Positions 53,265-61,325 of a DNA stretch of 64,000 nt are shown here, piece after piece. A program made the translations under genes and the position numbers. Below the pieces are notes generated by a model that was given only the letters and a program-made list of their open reading frames with translations, ran no database searches and was not told the DNA's origin. Location: positions 496,001 to 560,000 of the forward strand of contig NZ_LGKN01000004.1 of NCBI RefSeq assembly GCF_001306175.1, read 5' to 3'. The stretch comes from Ardenticatena maritima. GTDB taxonomy: Bacteria; Chloroflexota; Anaerolineae; Ardenticatenales; Ardenticatenaceae. Position 1 is the first letter of the stretch; each line of letters starts with the position of its first letter.

Positions 53265-53514
53265 CAAAGCCACTCCATGCGTTTCTTTGCCGCTGTTTGG
53301 GGCCGCCATTATGGGGGAACTGCATCGCGCAGGGCAAATTGTTGGCGGGCAAACAACCGTGAAAAAGCGCGCGGCGCACCACACCGCAAGTGTTGAAAGG
53401 TCTGCGCAATCAAACAAGGCGCTTTCTTAAAAACTTCATGGCATAAAAAGCCGGTTATCTTCGTTTACAAAAGTGCGGCCGCCTATTCCATCAACTCTTG
53501 TAAGGAGCAGCCCC

Positions 53515-55332
53515 ATGTTACCTTTTCGTTTGATAACCGTCGGTTTCCCCCGCTGGCCTCTCTTGTTGCTGACCATGTTCACATTGCTGCTGCTTGGCGC
53601 TCAACGCCCCCCGCAAGAACAGCCACACATTGCCGCCGCCCCGAAAGCCAGCCTGAGCGCAAGCGCCATGCCGGGTGTGCGGTTCGTGCACACTTCGACA
53701 GACGCTAACCGGTTCAGCAACTCGACGCTCATTGACCATCCTCTATTGAACAACAACCCCAATGCCATCTTCTTTGTAACCCAGAACTGGAACCCGGGCG
53801 GCTCGACCGGCTTGCACCACAATCACCCCATCGGCGTTTGGTACACCGGCACCCAATGGGCAATCTTCAACGAGGATTTGGCGTCAATGCCAGCGGGCGC
53901 CGACTTCAACGTCTTCATCCCTGATAGCAGTCTCGGCGCATTTGTCCACTCCGCCACGGCGAGCAACATTGGCTGTGGACTCAGCCAGTGTACCTACATT
54001 GACCATCCATCGCTCAACAACAACCCCAACGCTGTCTTCTTCGTGACGCAGAACTGGAACCCGGGCGACACCACCGGCATCTACAACTCTCACTACATCG
54101 GCGTCTGGTATGACGACGCGGTAGAGAAATGGGCCATCTTCAACCAGGATAAGGATCCTATGCCAGATGGCGCCGACTTTAATGTGCTGATCGCAGATAC
54201 GGCCACCGCGTTTGTCCATGCAGCCACGACAAGCAACATTGGCTGTGGTTCAAATCAGTGCACTTACATTGACCATCCCGCGTTCAACAACAATCCCAAC
54301 GCCATCTTCTACGTGACGCAAAACTGGAACCCGGGCGACACCACCGGCACCTACAACGACCACGCCATCGGCGTCTGGTATGACGCGGCGCTGAAGAAGT
54401 GGGCCATCTTCAACCAGGACCTGGCGGCCATGCCGGAAGGCGCCGACTTCAACATCCTTCTGCCGGAGACCAAAACAAGTGTCTTTACGCATGTTGCCAC
54501 AGCCAGCACCATCTCGTGTTTTTCGGACCACTGTACTTTTATTGACCACCCGCTGTTGAACGACAATCCCAATGCCCTCTTTTTCGTCACCCCTACCTGG
54601 ACTGCCAATGGTGCGGATACCTTCGCCTACAACGACCATCCCATTGGGGTCTATTATTCGACCAGCCTCAAACAATGGGCTATCTTCAACCAGGACACAG
54701 AATCCTTATCTGAAAGCGCCGCCTTCAATGTGCTCATCCCACCGCCGGGCGCCAACGTCTTTGTGCATACGACCACAAGCGCGAACATTACGAACAACAG
54801 CACGTACATTGACCACCCGCTTCTCAACAACAATCCGAATGCGGTGGTTCTTGTTACGCCGAACTGGAATCCCGGCGGAATTGGCGGGCAGTACCACGAC
54901 CATCATGTCGGTATCTGGTATGACGACGGACCAAAGCAGTGGGCGATTTTCAACGAAGATCAGCTCACCATGGCAGAAGGCATCAGCTTCAACGTGCTGG
55001 TGCTGAACGACTTGACCAGCCTGCCTGGCGCAAATGACGCGTTCACCCACACGTCGGCAGCCGATACCGTCGCGAACAACTGGACCAACCTGGACCATCC
55101 ATTGACGAATAAGAACCCGGTGGCCTTTGTCTTCACCACCCTGAACTGGAACCCCGGCGGCGCTGCGACGGGCAAGGACCACAACCACGCCGTTGGTGTC
55201 TGGTACAATTCTGACATTACGAAGCAGAATTGGACGATTTTCAACCAGGACCAAAGCGGTATGCCCACCGGCGTGGGCTTCAACGTGCTGGTGATCACCC
55301 TGCAATCCTACCTACCCCTGGTGATCCGCTAG
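53515..55332 (+). CDS. secreted protein with six large internal repeats
   Basis: 605 residues; no function known to me. Signal peptide (PLLLLTMFTLLLLG) then six tandem repeats of about 85-95 residues from residue 57. Each reads roughly F-x-H-x(3)-A-x-x-I ... IDHPLLNNNPNAIFFVTQNW ... YNDHxIGVWYD ... WAIFNQDxxxMPxGAxFNVLI. Repeats 2-4 carry a cysteine pair near the start (e.g. IGCGSNQC). The repeats look like all-beta modules rich in Asn, Asp and Trp, perhaps carbohydrate- or metal-binding. The end YLPLVIR matches a C-terminal signature common in secreted Chloroflexota proteins. ATG 53515 has AAGGAG upstream. The 250-base gap 53265-53514 shows no gene. Confidence 0.85.
   Translation: MLPFRLITVGFPRWPLLLLTMFTLLLLGAQRPPQEQPHIAAAPKASLSASAMPGVRFVHTSTDANRFSNSTLIDHPLLNNNPNAIFFVTQNWNPGGSTGLHHNHPIGVWYTGTQWAIFNEDLASMPAGADFNVFIPDSSLGAFVHSATASNIGCGLSQCTYIDHPSLNNNPNAVFFVTQNWNPGDTTGIYNSHYIGVWYDDAVEKWAIFNQDKDPMPDGADFNVLIADTATAFVHAATTSNIGCGSNQCTYIDHPAFNNNPNAIFYVTQNWNPGDTTGTYNDHAIGVWYDAALKKWAIFNQDLAAMPEGADFNILLPETKTSVFTHVATASTISCFSDHCTFIDHPLLNDNPNALFFVTPTWTANGADTFAYNDHPIGVYYSTSLKQWAIFNQDTESLSESAAFNVLIPPPGANVFVHTTTSANITNNSTYIDHPLLNNNPNAVVLVTPNWNPGGIGGQYHDHHVGIWYDDGPKQWAIFNEDQLTMAEGISFNVLVLNDLTSLPGANDAFTHTSAADTVANNWTNLDHPLTNKNPVAFVFTTLNWNPGGAATGKDHNHAVGVWYNSDITKQNWTIFNQDQSGMPTGVGFNVLVITLQSYLPLVIR
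53683..55299 (+). repeat. six in-frame protein repeats of about 255-285 bp
   Basis: Each unit codes for the DHP-x-x-NNNPNA / NWNPG / GVWY / WAIFNQD module. DNA identity between units is only moderate, unlike the array at 57.9-60.2 kb, so these are old duplications. Confidence 0.9.
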
Positions 55333-55354
55333 CACCCGCACCACCGCCCGCAAG

Positions 55355-55390
55355 AGGGGGCGCCGCCCATGCGGCGCTCCCTTTTGTTTC
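55355..55390 (+). terminator. terminator of the six-repeat gene
   Basis: GC-rich 11-bp stem with one G-T wobble (arms about 55356-55366 and 55371-55381, loop CCAT) followed by TTTTGTTTC. Confidence 0.75.
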
Positions 55391-55487
55391 CCCCGCACGC
55401 TCACGTTCCGCACCAACCTGCCCCACTTGCCAGCCATTCCACCCTGCCGCTCGCATTGCCTTGTTTTCTTCCACCCGACGGTTGGTT

Positions 55488-55493
55488 TATAAT
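55488..55493 (+). promoter_or_regulatory. -10 box of the NACHT-type NTPase gene
   Basis: A perfect TATAAT lies 39 bases before ATG 55532. No good -35 is present at 16-18 bases (only TTTCTT), so activation by a regulator is possible. Confidence 0.5.
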
Positions 55494-55531
55494 GCGCGCA
55501 TACCGTCACGCGCGACCTGAGGAGATGGTGC

Positions 55532-58500
55532 ATGGACCCCGTGAGCGCTTCCCTGCTGAAAAAACTGGCCGATACCCTCACCAACCGGGTATTCGACGCT
55601 CTGGCCAACTCCGCGACAGACAAAATACGCGACTGGCTGGGCCGCGAGCCGGCCCGCCTGGCCTTCCAGACCGCCCTGCTGCGTGCCGTGGACCGCTTCG
55701 CGGCGGCCCATCCTGCGTGGGCCGCCTCCCTGCTGGACGAACCCTTCTTCACCAGCGAGGCGGTGACCCGTGAACTGGCCCGCTTCCTCACCCGCCATGA
55801 CACGCCCGATGTGAACGCCCTGGCCGCGGCCTGGGCCGCCCAACTGCCTCGGGTGGGCGCACGCCACCGGGATGAGGCCGCCCGCGCCCTGGCCGACTTC
55901 CTGCACTTCTTCGAGGAGGAACTGGGCAACCAGGAGGCCCTGCGCCCTCTCTTCGACAGCCGGGCGCTGGAGCGCATCGCAGACAACACCGAGGCGCTGC
56001 TGGCGGCCCTGCGCGAACAGCACGCCGCCGCCCTGCGCGCCGCCGACCGCAGCGTGCGCATCGCCGGGGATGTGCGCCACGCCCTCATCGTCACCGGCGA
56101 CTACAACACGGTGCAGGTCTTCCTGGGCGCGACGCCGGTTGACCACCGCTCCCGGGTGCAGCGTTTTCTGGAAGAGTACCTGGGCACACCGAGCCGCCCC
56201 GTGCCCTTCGGCGGCCGCGTGGCCGACCTGCAGCGCCTGAGCGCCTGGCTGGAAGGCGAAGCACGCCCCTACTTCTTCCTCCACGCGCCGGCCGGCCGCG
56301 GCAAGAGCGCCCTGCTCACCCGCTGGGCCACCGCCGTGGCCCGTGAGGAGGCCTGGGCCGTGGTCTTCGTGCCCGTCAGCCTGCGCTTTGATACCCACCG
56401 CCCGAGCGTCTTCCTGGCCCTGCTGGCCCACGGGCTGGCCAAAGCCTATGAGGGCGCCGAGGCCAAATTGACCGAAAAGGACCCCGACGTGCTCCTGAGC
56501 ATGGCCGCCGACTACCTGCGGCGACCAACGCCCCCATCGAACCGCCGCGGGGTGCTGGTGGTGCTGGACGGCCTGGACGAGGCCGCCTGGCCCTCCTACG
56601 GCGAAGCCTGGCGCACCCTCTTCCCCGGCGAGATCCCCGCCCACCTGCGCATGGCGGCCGCCGCCCGCGTGCTGGCTACGGCCAATGCGCCCACCTGGTT
56701 GCAGCGCCTGGGCTGGCGCCGGGGCCGGACCACCACCCGCGAACTGGCGCACCTTTCCCTCGAGGGCGTGCGCGAGGTGCTGGCCCAGATGCAGGTGCCC
56801 TTGGACGCCCTCAGCCGGGATGTGGACCTGGTGCAGACCCTCTACCGCCTGACGGACCAGGGCGACCCCCTGCTGGTGGGGCTGTACGCCCAGAGCCTGC
56901 TGGACACCCTGGAGGCCGAGGGGGAAGCAGCCGCGCAGACCAAAGCGCGGCAGATTGCCCAACTGGTGGGCAGCGGCTACACCACCTTCTTCGAGGGCTA
57001 CTGGTGGCCCGAGCAGCGCAAACTGTGGGAGGCGCGGGGGTTGCCCGGCGACACCGAGACCCAGGTGCGGGAGATCCTGAACCTGCTGGCCCTGGCCCGC
57101 GGCCCCATCCCCGAGGCCGACCTGCTGGCCCTGGCCCGCCGCGCGCCCGGCATGACTGCCCTGGACACCTATGTCCTGGACCAGGTGTGGGAGAACCTGG
57201 CCCGCATCGTCATTCGCCGCCGGGAGGGCGCGCAGACCCTGTTCACCTTCTCTCACCCGCGTATGCGCGAACACTTCGCCGAAGAGCGCTTGCGGGGCCG
57301 CGACCGAGCCCGCTATCGTGCCCTGGAAGCCCGCTACCGGGCATGGATGCGGGAGGAGGTGGCGCGCATCGTCGAGGGGGAAGCGGCCGCCCCTGACGCC
57401 TCGCCCTATGTGCTGCGCTACGCCCTGGACCACCTGGCCGAAGCCCCCCTGGAAACCTGGCGCCGCCTGGTGGACCGCCCCGCCTGGCACCGCACCCGCC
57501 ACGCCCAGGAGGGGGACTACGCCGGCTTTCTGGAGGATGTGCACGCCATCTGGAAACGGGCCACCACCGAAAACCACCGTTTGCTTGCAGCGCCGACCGC
57601 CGAAGGCCAAACGCCCCCCTGCCACCTGCCGCACATCGGCCTGGAAATCCGCTGCGCCCTGATTGAAGCCTCCATTCACAGTCTGGCCGGCAGCCTGCCG
57701 TTCGAACTACCCGCCCGGCTGGTGGAAAACGACCTGTGGACCCCCGCCCAGGCCCTGGCACACATCCGCCAGATGCCAAGTGATTGGAAACAGGCCGCAG
57801 CACTGCGTGCGCTGGCGCAAAAAGCCCCTGCATGGCTGGCCGAGGCCTTCCACGTCGCCCGCAGCATTGAGCGTGAAAAATACCGCGTCCGTGCCCTGGC
57901 CGCCCTCGCCCCCCACCTGCCCCAGGACCTGCTGGCCCAGGCCCTGACCGCCGTCCGCAGCATTCGGGATGCCTACAACCGCGCCCGTGCCCTGGCCGCC
58001 CTCGCCCCCCACCTGCCCGAAGAAGAACGGGCACAAGTCCTGGCCCAGGCCCTGGCCGCCGCCCGCAACATTCGGGATGCCTACAACCGCGCCCGTGCCC
58101 TGGCCGCCCTCGCCCCCCACCTGCCCGAAGAAGAACGGGCACAAGTCCTGGCCCAGGCCCTGGCCGCCGCCCGCAGCATTGAGCGTGAAAAATACCGCGC
58201 CCGTGCCCTGGCCGCCCTCGCCCCCCACCTGCCCCAGGACCTGCTGGCCCAGGCCCTGGCCGCCGCCCGCAGCATTGAGCATGAGTGGCCCCGCGCCAAA
58301 GCCCTGGCGGCCCTCGCCCCCCACCTGCCCCAGGACCTGCTCGCCGAGGCTCTCCACGCCGCCCGCAGTATCCAGTATGAAGACGCCCGCGCCCGCGCCC
58401 TGGCCGCTCTCGCCCCACACCTGCCCGTGGAGGAGCGGAAGCAGGCGCTCGCCGAGGCTCTCCACGCCGCCCGCAGTATCCAGTATGAAGACGCCCGCGC

Positions 58501-60436
58501 CCGCGCCCTGGCCGCTCTCGCCCCACACCTGCCCGTGGAGGAGCGGAAGCAGGCGCTCGCCGAGGCTCTCCACGCCGCCCGCAGCATTCGGGATGCCAAC
58601 AACCGCGCTCGTGCCCTGGTCGCCCTGGCCCCCCACCTGCCCCAGGACCTGCTGGCCCAGGCCCTGGAAGCCGCCCGCAGCATTGAGCGTGAGTGGCCCC
58701 GCGCCGAGGCCCTGGTCACCCTGGCCCCACACCTGCCCCAGGACCTGCTGGCCCAGGCCCTGGAAGCCGCCCGCAGCTTTGAGCGTGAAAAATACCGCGC
58801 CGAGGCCCTGGTCACCCTGGCCCCACACCTGCCCCAGGACCTGCTGGCCCAGGCCCTGGAAGCCGCCCGCAGCTTTGAGCGTGAAAAATACCGCGCCCGT
58901 GCCCTGGTTGCCCTCGCCCCCCACCTGCCCCAGGACCTGCTGGCCCAGGCCCTGGAAGCCGCCCGCAGCATTGAGTGTGAGTGGCCCCGCGCCCGCGCCC
59001 TGGCCGCTCTCGCCCCCCACCTGCCCCAGGAGGAGCAGAAGCAGGCGCTGGCCGAGGCTCTCCACGCCGCCCGGCAATTGCCGGAACAAGGGCTTTTCGG
59101 CAACCCTCGCGCCGAGGCCCTGGTCGCCCTGGCCCCACACCTGCCCCAGGACCTGCTGGCCCAGGCCCTGGAAGCCGCCCGCAGCTTTGAGCGTGAAAAA
59201 TACCGCGCCGAGGCCCTGGTCGCCCTGGCCCCACACCTGCCCCAGGACCTGCTGGCCCAGGCCCTGGAAGCCGCCCGCAGCTTTGAGCGTGAAAAATACC
59301 GCGCCGAAGCCCTGGTCGCCCTGGCCCCACACCTGCCCCAGGACCTGCTGGCCCAGGCCCTGGAAGCCGCCCGCAGCATTGAGCGTGAAAAATACCGCGC
59401 CCGTGCCCTGGTTGCCCTCGCCCCCCACCTATTCCAGGACCTGCTGGCCCAGGCCCTGGAAGCCGCCCGCAGCATTGAGCGTGAGTGGCCCCGCGCCCGC
59501 GCCCTGGCCGCTCTCGCCCCCCACCTGCCCCAGGAGGAGCAGAAGCAGGCGCTGGCCGAGGCTCTCCACGCCGCCCGCAGTATCCAGTATGAAGACGCCC
59601 GCGCCCGCGCCCTGGCTGCTCTCGCCCCCCACCTGCCCGTGGAGGAGCGGAAGCAGGCGCTGGCCGAGGCTCTCCACGCCGCCCGCAGTATCCAGTATGA
59701 AGACGCCCGCGCCCGCGCCCTGGCCGCTCTCGCCCCCCACCTGCCCGAGGAGGAGCAGAAGCAGGCGCTGGCCGAGGCTCTCCACGCCGCCCGCAGTATC
59801 CAGTATGAAGACGCCCGCGCCCGCGCCCTGGCCGCTCTCGCCCCCCACCTGCCCCAGGAGGAGCAGAAGCAGGCGCTGGCCGAGGCTCTCCACGCCGCCC
59901 GCAGTATCCAGTATGAAGACGCCCGCGCCCGCGCCCTGGCCGCCCTGGCCCCACACCTGCCCCAGGACCTGCTCGCCGAGGCTCTCCACGCCGCCCAAAG
60001 CATCCGCAATGAGTACGTCCGTGCCGAGGCCCTGGCCGCCCTCACTCCACACCTGCCCCAGGACCTGCTCGCCGAGGCTCTCCACGCCGCCCAAAGCATC
60101 CAGGATGAAGACAACCGCGCCCGTGCCTTGGCCGCCCTCGCCCCACACCTGCCCCAGGACCTGCTGGCCCAGGCCCTGGCCGCCGCCCGCAGCATCCGGG
60201 AGGAAGACGACCGCGCCCTTGTCCTTGCGGCTCTCACCCCCCACCTAGCGCAACTCTCCTGCACCACGCTCTACCCCCTCTGGGCCGAGACGCTGCCCGT
60301 CCTGGCCCGGCGCACGCGTAGCGACCTCCTCTCCGACCTGCAGGCGCTGCAAGAGGTGGTTTTCGCGCTGGGGGGCGAGGCGACGGTGGCCGAGACGGCC
60401 CGCGCCATCGTGGATGTGGGGCGCTGGTGGCCGTGA
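55532..60436 (+). CDS. giant NACHT/STAND-type NTPase with 23-unit helical-repeat array
   Basis: 1634 residues. Residues 1-175 are a helical N-terminal domain of unknown kind. Near 175-196 the motif VRIAGDVRHALIVTGDYNTVQ resembles the linker between effector and NTPase in many STAND proteins. The NTPase has Walker A HAPAGRGKSALLTRW (251-265) and Walker B LVVLDGLDE (342-350) with the DGLDE form of NACHT domains, then sensor-like ARVLATANAP and a winged-helix-like region (about 490-640). Residues 787-1562 are 23 helical repeats of 32, 36 or 40 residues, closed by a capping segment of about 70 residues. GAGGAG is 7 bases before ATG 55532. The same repeat occurs in the KAP NTPase at 22-25 kb. Codon use is richer in GCC/CTG than in neighbours. 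STAND proteins often sense phage or stress ligands with C-terminal repeats; the role here is inference. Confidence 0.85.
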   Translation: MDPVSASLLKKLADTLTNRVFDALANSATDKIRDWLGREPARLAFQTALLRAVDRFAAAHPAWAASLLDEPFFTSEAVTRELARFLTRHDTPDVNALAAAWAAQLPRVGARHRDEAARALADFLHFFEEELGNQEALRPLFDSRALERIADNTEALLAALREQHAAALRAADRSVRIAGDVRHALIVTGDYNTVQVFLGATPVDHRSRVQRFLEEYLGTPSRPVPFGGRVADLQRLSAWLEGEARPYFFLHAPAGRGKSALLTRWATAVAREEAWAVVFVPVSLRFDTHRPSVFLALLAHGLAKAYEGAEAKLTEKDPDVLLSMAADYLRRPTPPSNRRGVLVVLDGLDEAAWPSYGEAWRTLFPGEIPAHLRMAAAARVLATANAPTWLQRLGWRRGRTTTRELAHLSLEGVREVLAQMQVPLDALSRDVDLVQTLYRLTDQGDPLLVGLYAQSLLDTLEAEGEAAAQTKARQIAQLVGSGYTTFFEGYWWPEQRKLWEARGLPGDTETQVREILNLLALARGPIPEADLLALARRAPGMTALDTYVLDQVWENLARIVIRRREGAQTLFTFSHPRMREHFAEERLRGRDRARYRALEARYRAWMREEVARIVEGEAAAPDASPYVLRYALDHLAEAPLETWRRLVDRPAWHRTRHAQEGDYAGFLEDVHAIWKRATTENHRLLAAPTAEGQTPPCHLPHIGLEIRCALIEASIHSLAGSLPFELPARLVENDLWTPAQALAHIRQMPSDWKQAAALRALAQKAPAWLAEAFHVARSIEREKYRVRALAALAPHLPQDLLAQALTAVRSIRDAYNRARALAALAPHLPEEERAQVLAQALAAARNIRDAYNRARALAALAPHLPEEERAQVLAQALAAARSIEREKYRARALAALAPHLPQDLLAQALAAARSIEHEWPRAKALAALAPHLPQDLLAEALHAARSIQYEDARARALAALAPHLPVEERKQALAEALHAARSIQYEDARARALAALAPHLPVEERKQALAEALHAARSIRDANNRARALVALAPHLPQDLLAQALEAARSIEREWPRAEALVTLAPHLPQDLLAQALEAARSFEREKYRAEALVTLAPHLPQDLLAQALEAARSFEREKYRARALVALAPHLPQDLLAQALEAARSIECEWPRARALAALAPHLPQEEQKQALAEALHAARQLPEQGLFGNPRAEALVALAPHLPQDLLAQALEAARSFEREKYRAEALVALAPHLPQDLLAQALEAARSFEREKYRAEALVALAPHLPQDLLAQALEAARSIEREKYRARALVALAPHLFQDLLAQALEAARSIEREWPRARALAALAPHLPQEEQKQALAEALHAARSIQYEDARARALAALAPHLPVEERKQALAEALHAARSIQYEDARARALAALAPHLPEEEQKQALAEALHAARSIQYEDARARALAALAPHLPQEEQKQALAEALHAARSIQYEDARARALAALAPHLPQDLLAEALHAAQSIRNEYVRAEALAALTPHLPQDLLAEALHAAQSIQDEDNRARALAALAPHLPQDLLAQALAAARSIREEDDRALVLAALTPHLAQLSCTTLYPLWAETLPVLARRTRSDLLSDLQALQEVVFALGGEATVAETARAIVDVGRWWP
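57890..60217 (+). repeat. 23-unit in-frame coding repeat array (96/108/120 bp units)
   Basis: Units by length: 14 of 32 residues (PQDLLAQ type), 8 of 36 residues (PEEERAQVLAQ or PxEExKQALAE type) and one of 40 residues (number 12, with QLPEQGLFGNPRA). Together they are 776 residues, exactly 2328 bp. Consensus RALAALAPHLPQDLLAQALxAARSIEREKYRA. Several neighbours are identical, e.g. the four consecutive IQYEDARA units 17-20, so recent duplication or gene conversion is likely. Length classes step by four residues, about one helical turn. Confidence 0.95.
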
Positions 60437-60596
60437 GAGAGAGGATGTGCGCTGCCTGAGATGGAAGCGGTGGTTGGCTTTCAGCAAAGGGGATCCAGCC
60501 TGTGGGCAACGGGCAATGAGCAAAAGAGGCACACCTACAACGTAGGGCGAACGCGTGTTCAGAGGTGCGTTGTTGCGGTGTGTCCGGCGCGGCCCA

Positions 60597-61325
60597 TCAG
60601 ACGCCAGCCGCCACCCCAAGCACCACCACCACCCAGAGCTGGACATGCTGGCGATACCAGGCGTCGCCCCGCCGGGAGCGCTGCACCCGAAACACCCAGA
60701 CCCCCACCAGCAGAACCGCCAGCGCCGCCAAGCGCACCCCGGCCTGCCGCCACATGAGCAGCGCGGCGAGCAACGCCGCCCCGCCCCACAGCCCCAACGT
60801 ATCAGCGCGCCAGCAATCTCGCGCCAGCCAGGCGGCCGCCAAGGGCGCCATCACCATCTCCACGTGCACGCCGCCCCCCACGGCAAACCAGCCCAGCCAC
60901 CAGGGCAACGCCACCGCCCCCAGCGCACGCGGCCATGTCAGCGCCGCAACGCTCCCATGAACATGCAGAAGCGCCAGCCCAGACCAGGCCAGCGCCGCCA
61001 GGGCGGCTGGCGGCGTCGTCCCGGCGCTCAACGCCACCGCCAGCAACGGCGGCCAAATCAGGCGCAACGGTGGCGTATCTTGCGCCGTCGCCACGTCGGT
61101 CCAGAAAGCGCCCAGCAGCAGCGCCGCGGCCGCGGCCGCCAGCGTGCTCACCAGCGTGGCGCGGTTCCACGTAGGCGCCGCCGCCCACGCGCCCACCAGC
61201 ACCACCAACGGCCCCGCCCACCAGCCGCGCAAAGAAACCGCCCCGCGCAAATCAACAAGCGCGAGGCGGTGGTCGGTGGCGGTGTCGTCTGAAAGGCGGT
61301 GAAGCGGCAACAGGCGTGCCGGCAT
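60597..61325 (-). CDS. multi-pass membrane protein of unknown function
   Basis: 242 residues, no recognised family. About six to eight hydrophobic helices rich in Ala, Leu, Trp and Val (GPLVVLVGAWAAA, LVSTLAAAAAALLLGAFW, LLAVALSAGTTPPAALAAL, MAPLAAAWLA, LLAALLMWRQAGVRLAALAVLLVGVWVF, VQLWVVVVLGVAAGV). The start ATG 61325 shares its A with the ffh stop (TGATG), so it is probably translated by coupling after ffh. Perhaps it aids the SRP pathway, but no homology supports that. The gap 60437-60596 shows nothing. Confidence 0.7.
   Translation of the reverse strand: MPARLLPLHRLSDDTATDHRLALVDLRGAVSLRGWWAGPLVVLVGAWAAAPTWNRATLVSTLAAAAAALLLGAFWTDVATAQDTPPLRLIWPPLLAVALSAGTTPPAALAALAWSGLALLHVHGSVAALTWPRALGAVALPWWLGWFAVGGGVHVEMVMAPLAAAWLARDCWRADTLGLWGGAALLAALLMWRQAGVRLAALAVLLVGVWVFRVQRSRRGDAWYRQHVQLWVVVVLGVAAGV

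Noticed and set aside
57890-60217. CRISPR-like appearance of regularly spaced direct repeats
   Set aside because: Units are contiguous coding repeats of 96-120 bp in one frame, with no unique spacers and no cas genes.
57243-60267. Several long frames in other phases and on the minus strand across the repeat array
   Set aside because: Periodic GC-rich repeats keep all frames open. Only the plus-strand frame joins a NACHT domain, a start with ribosome site and a -10 box.
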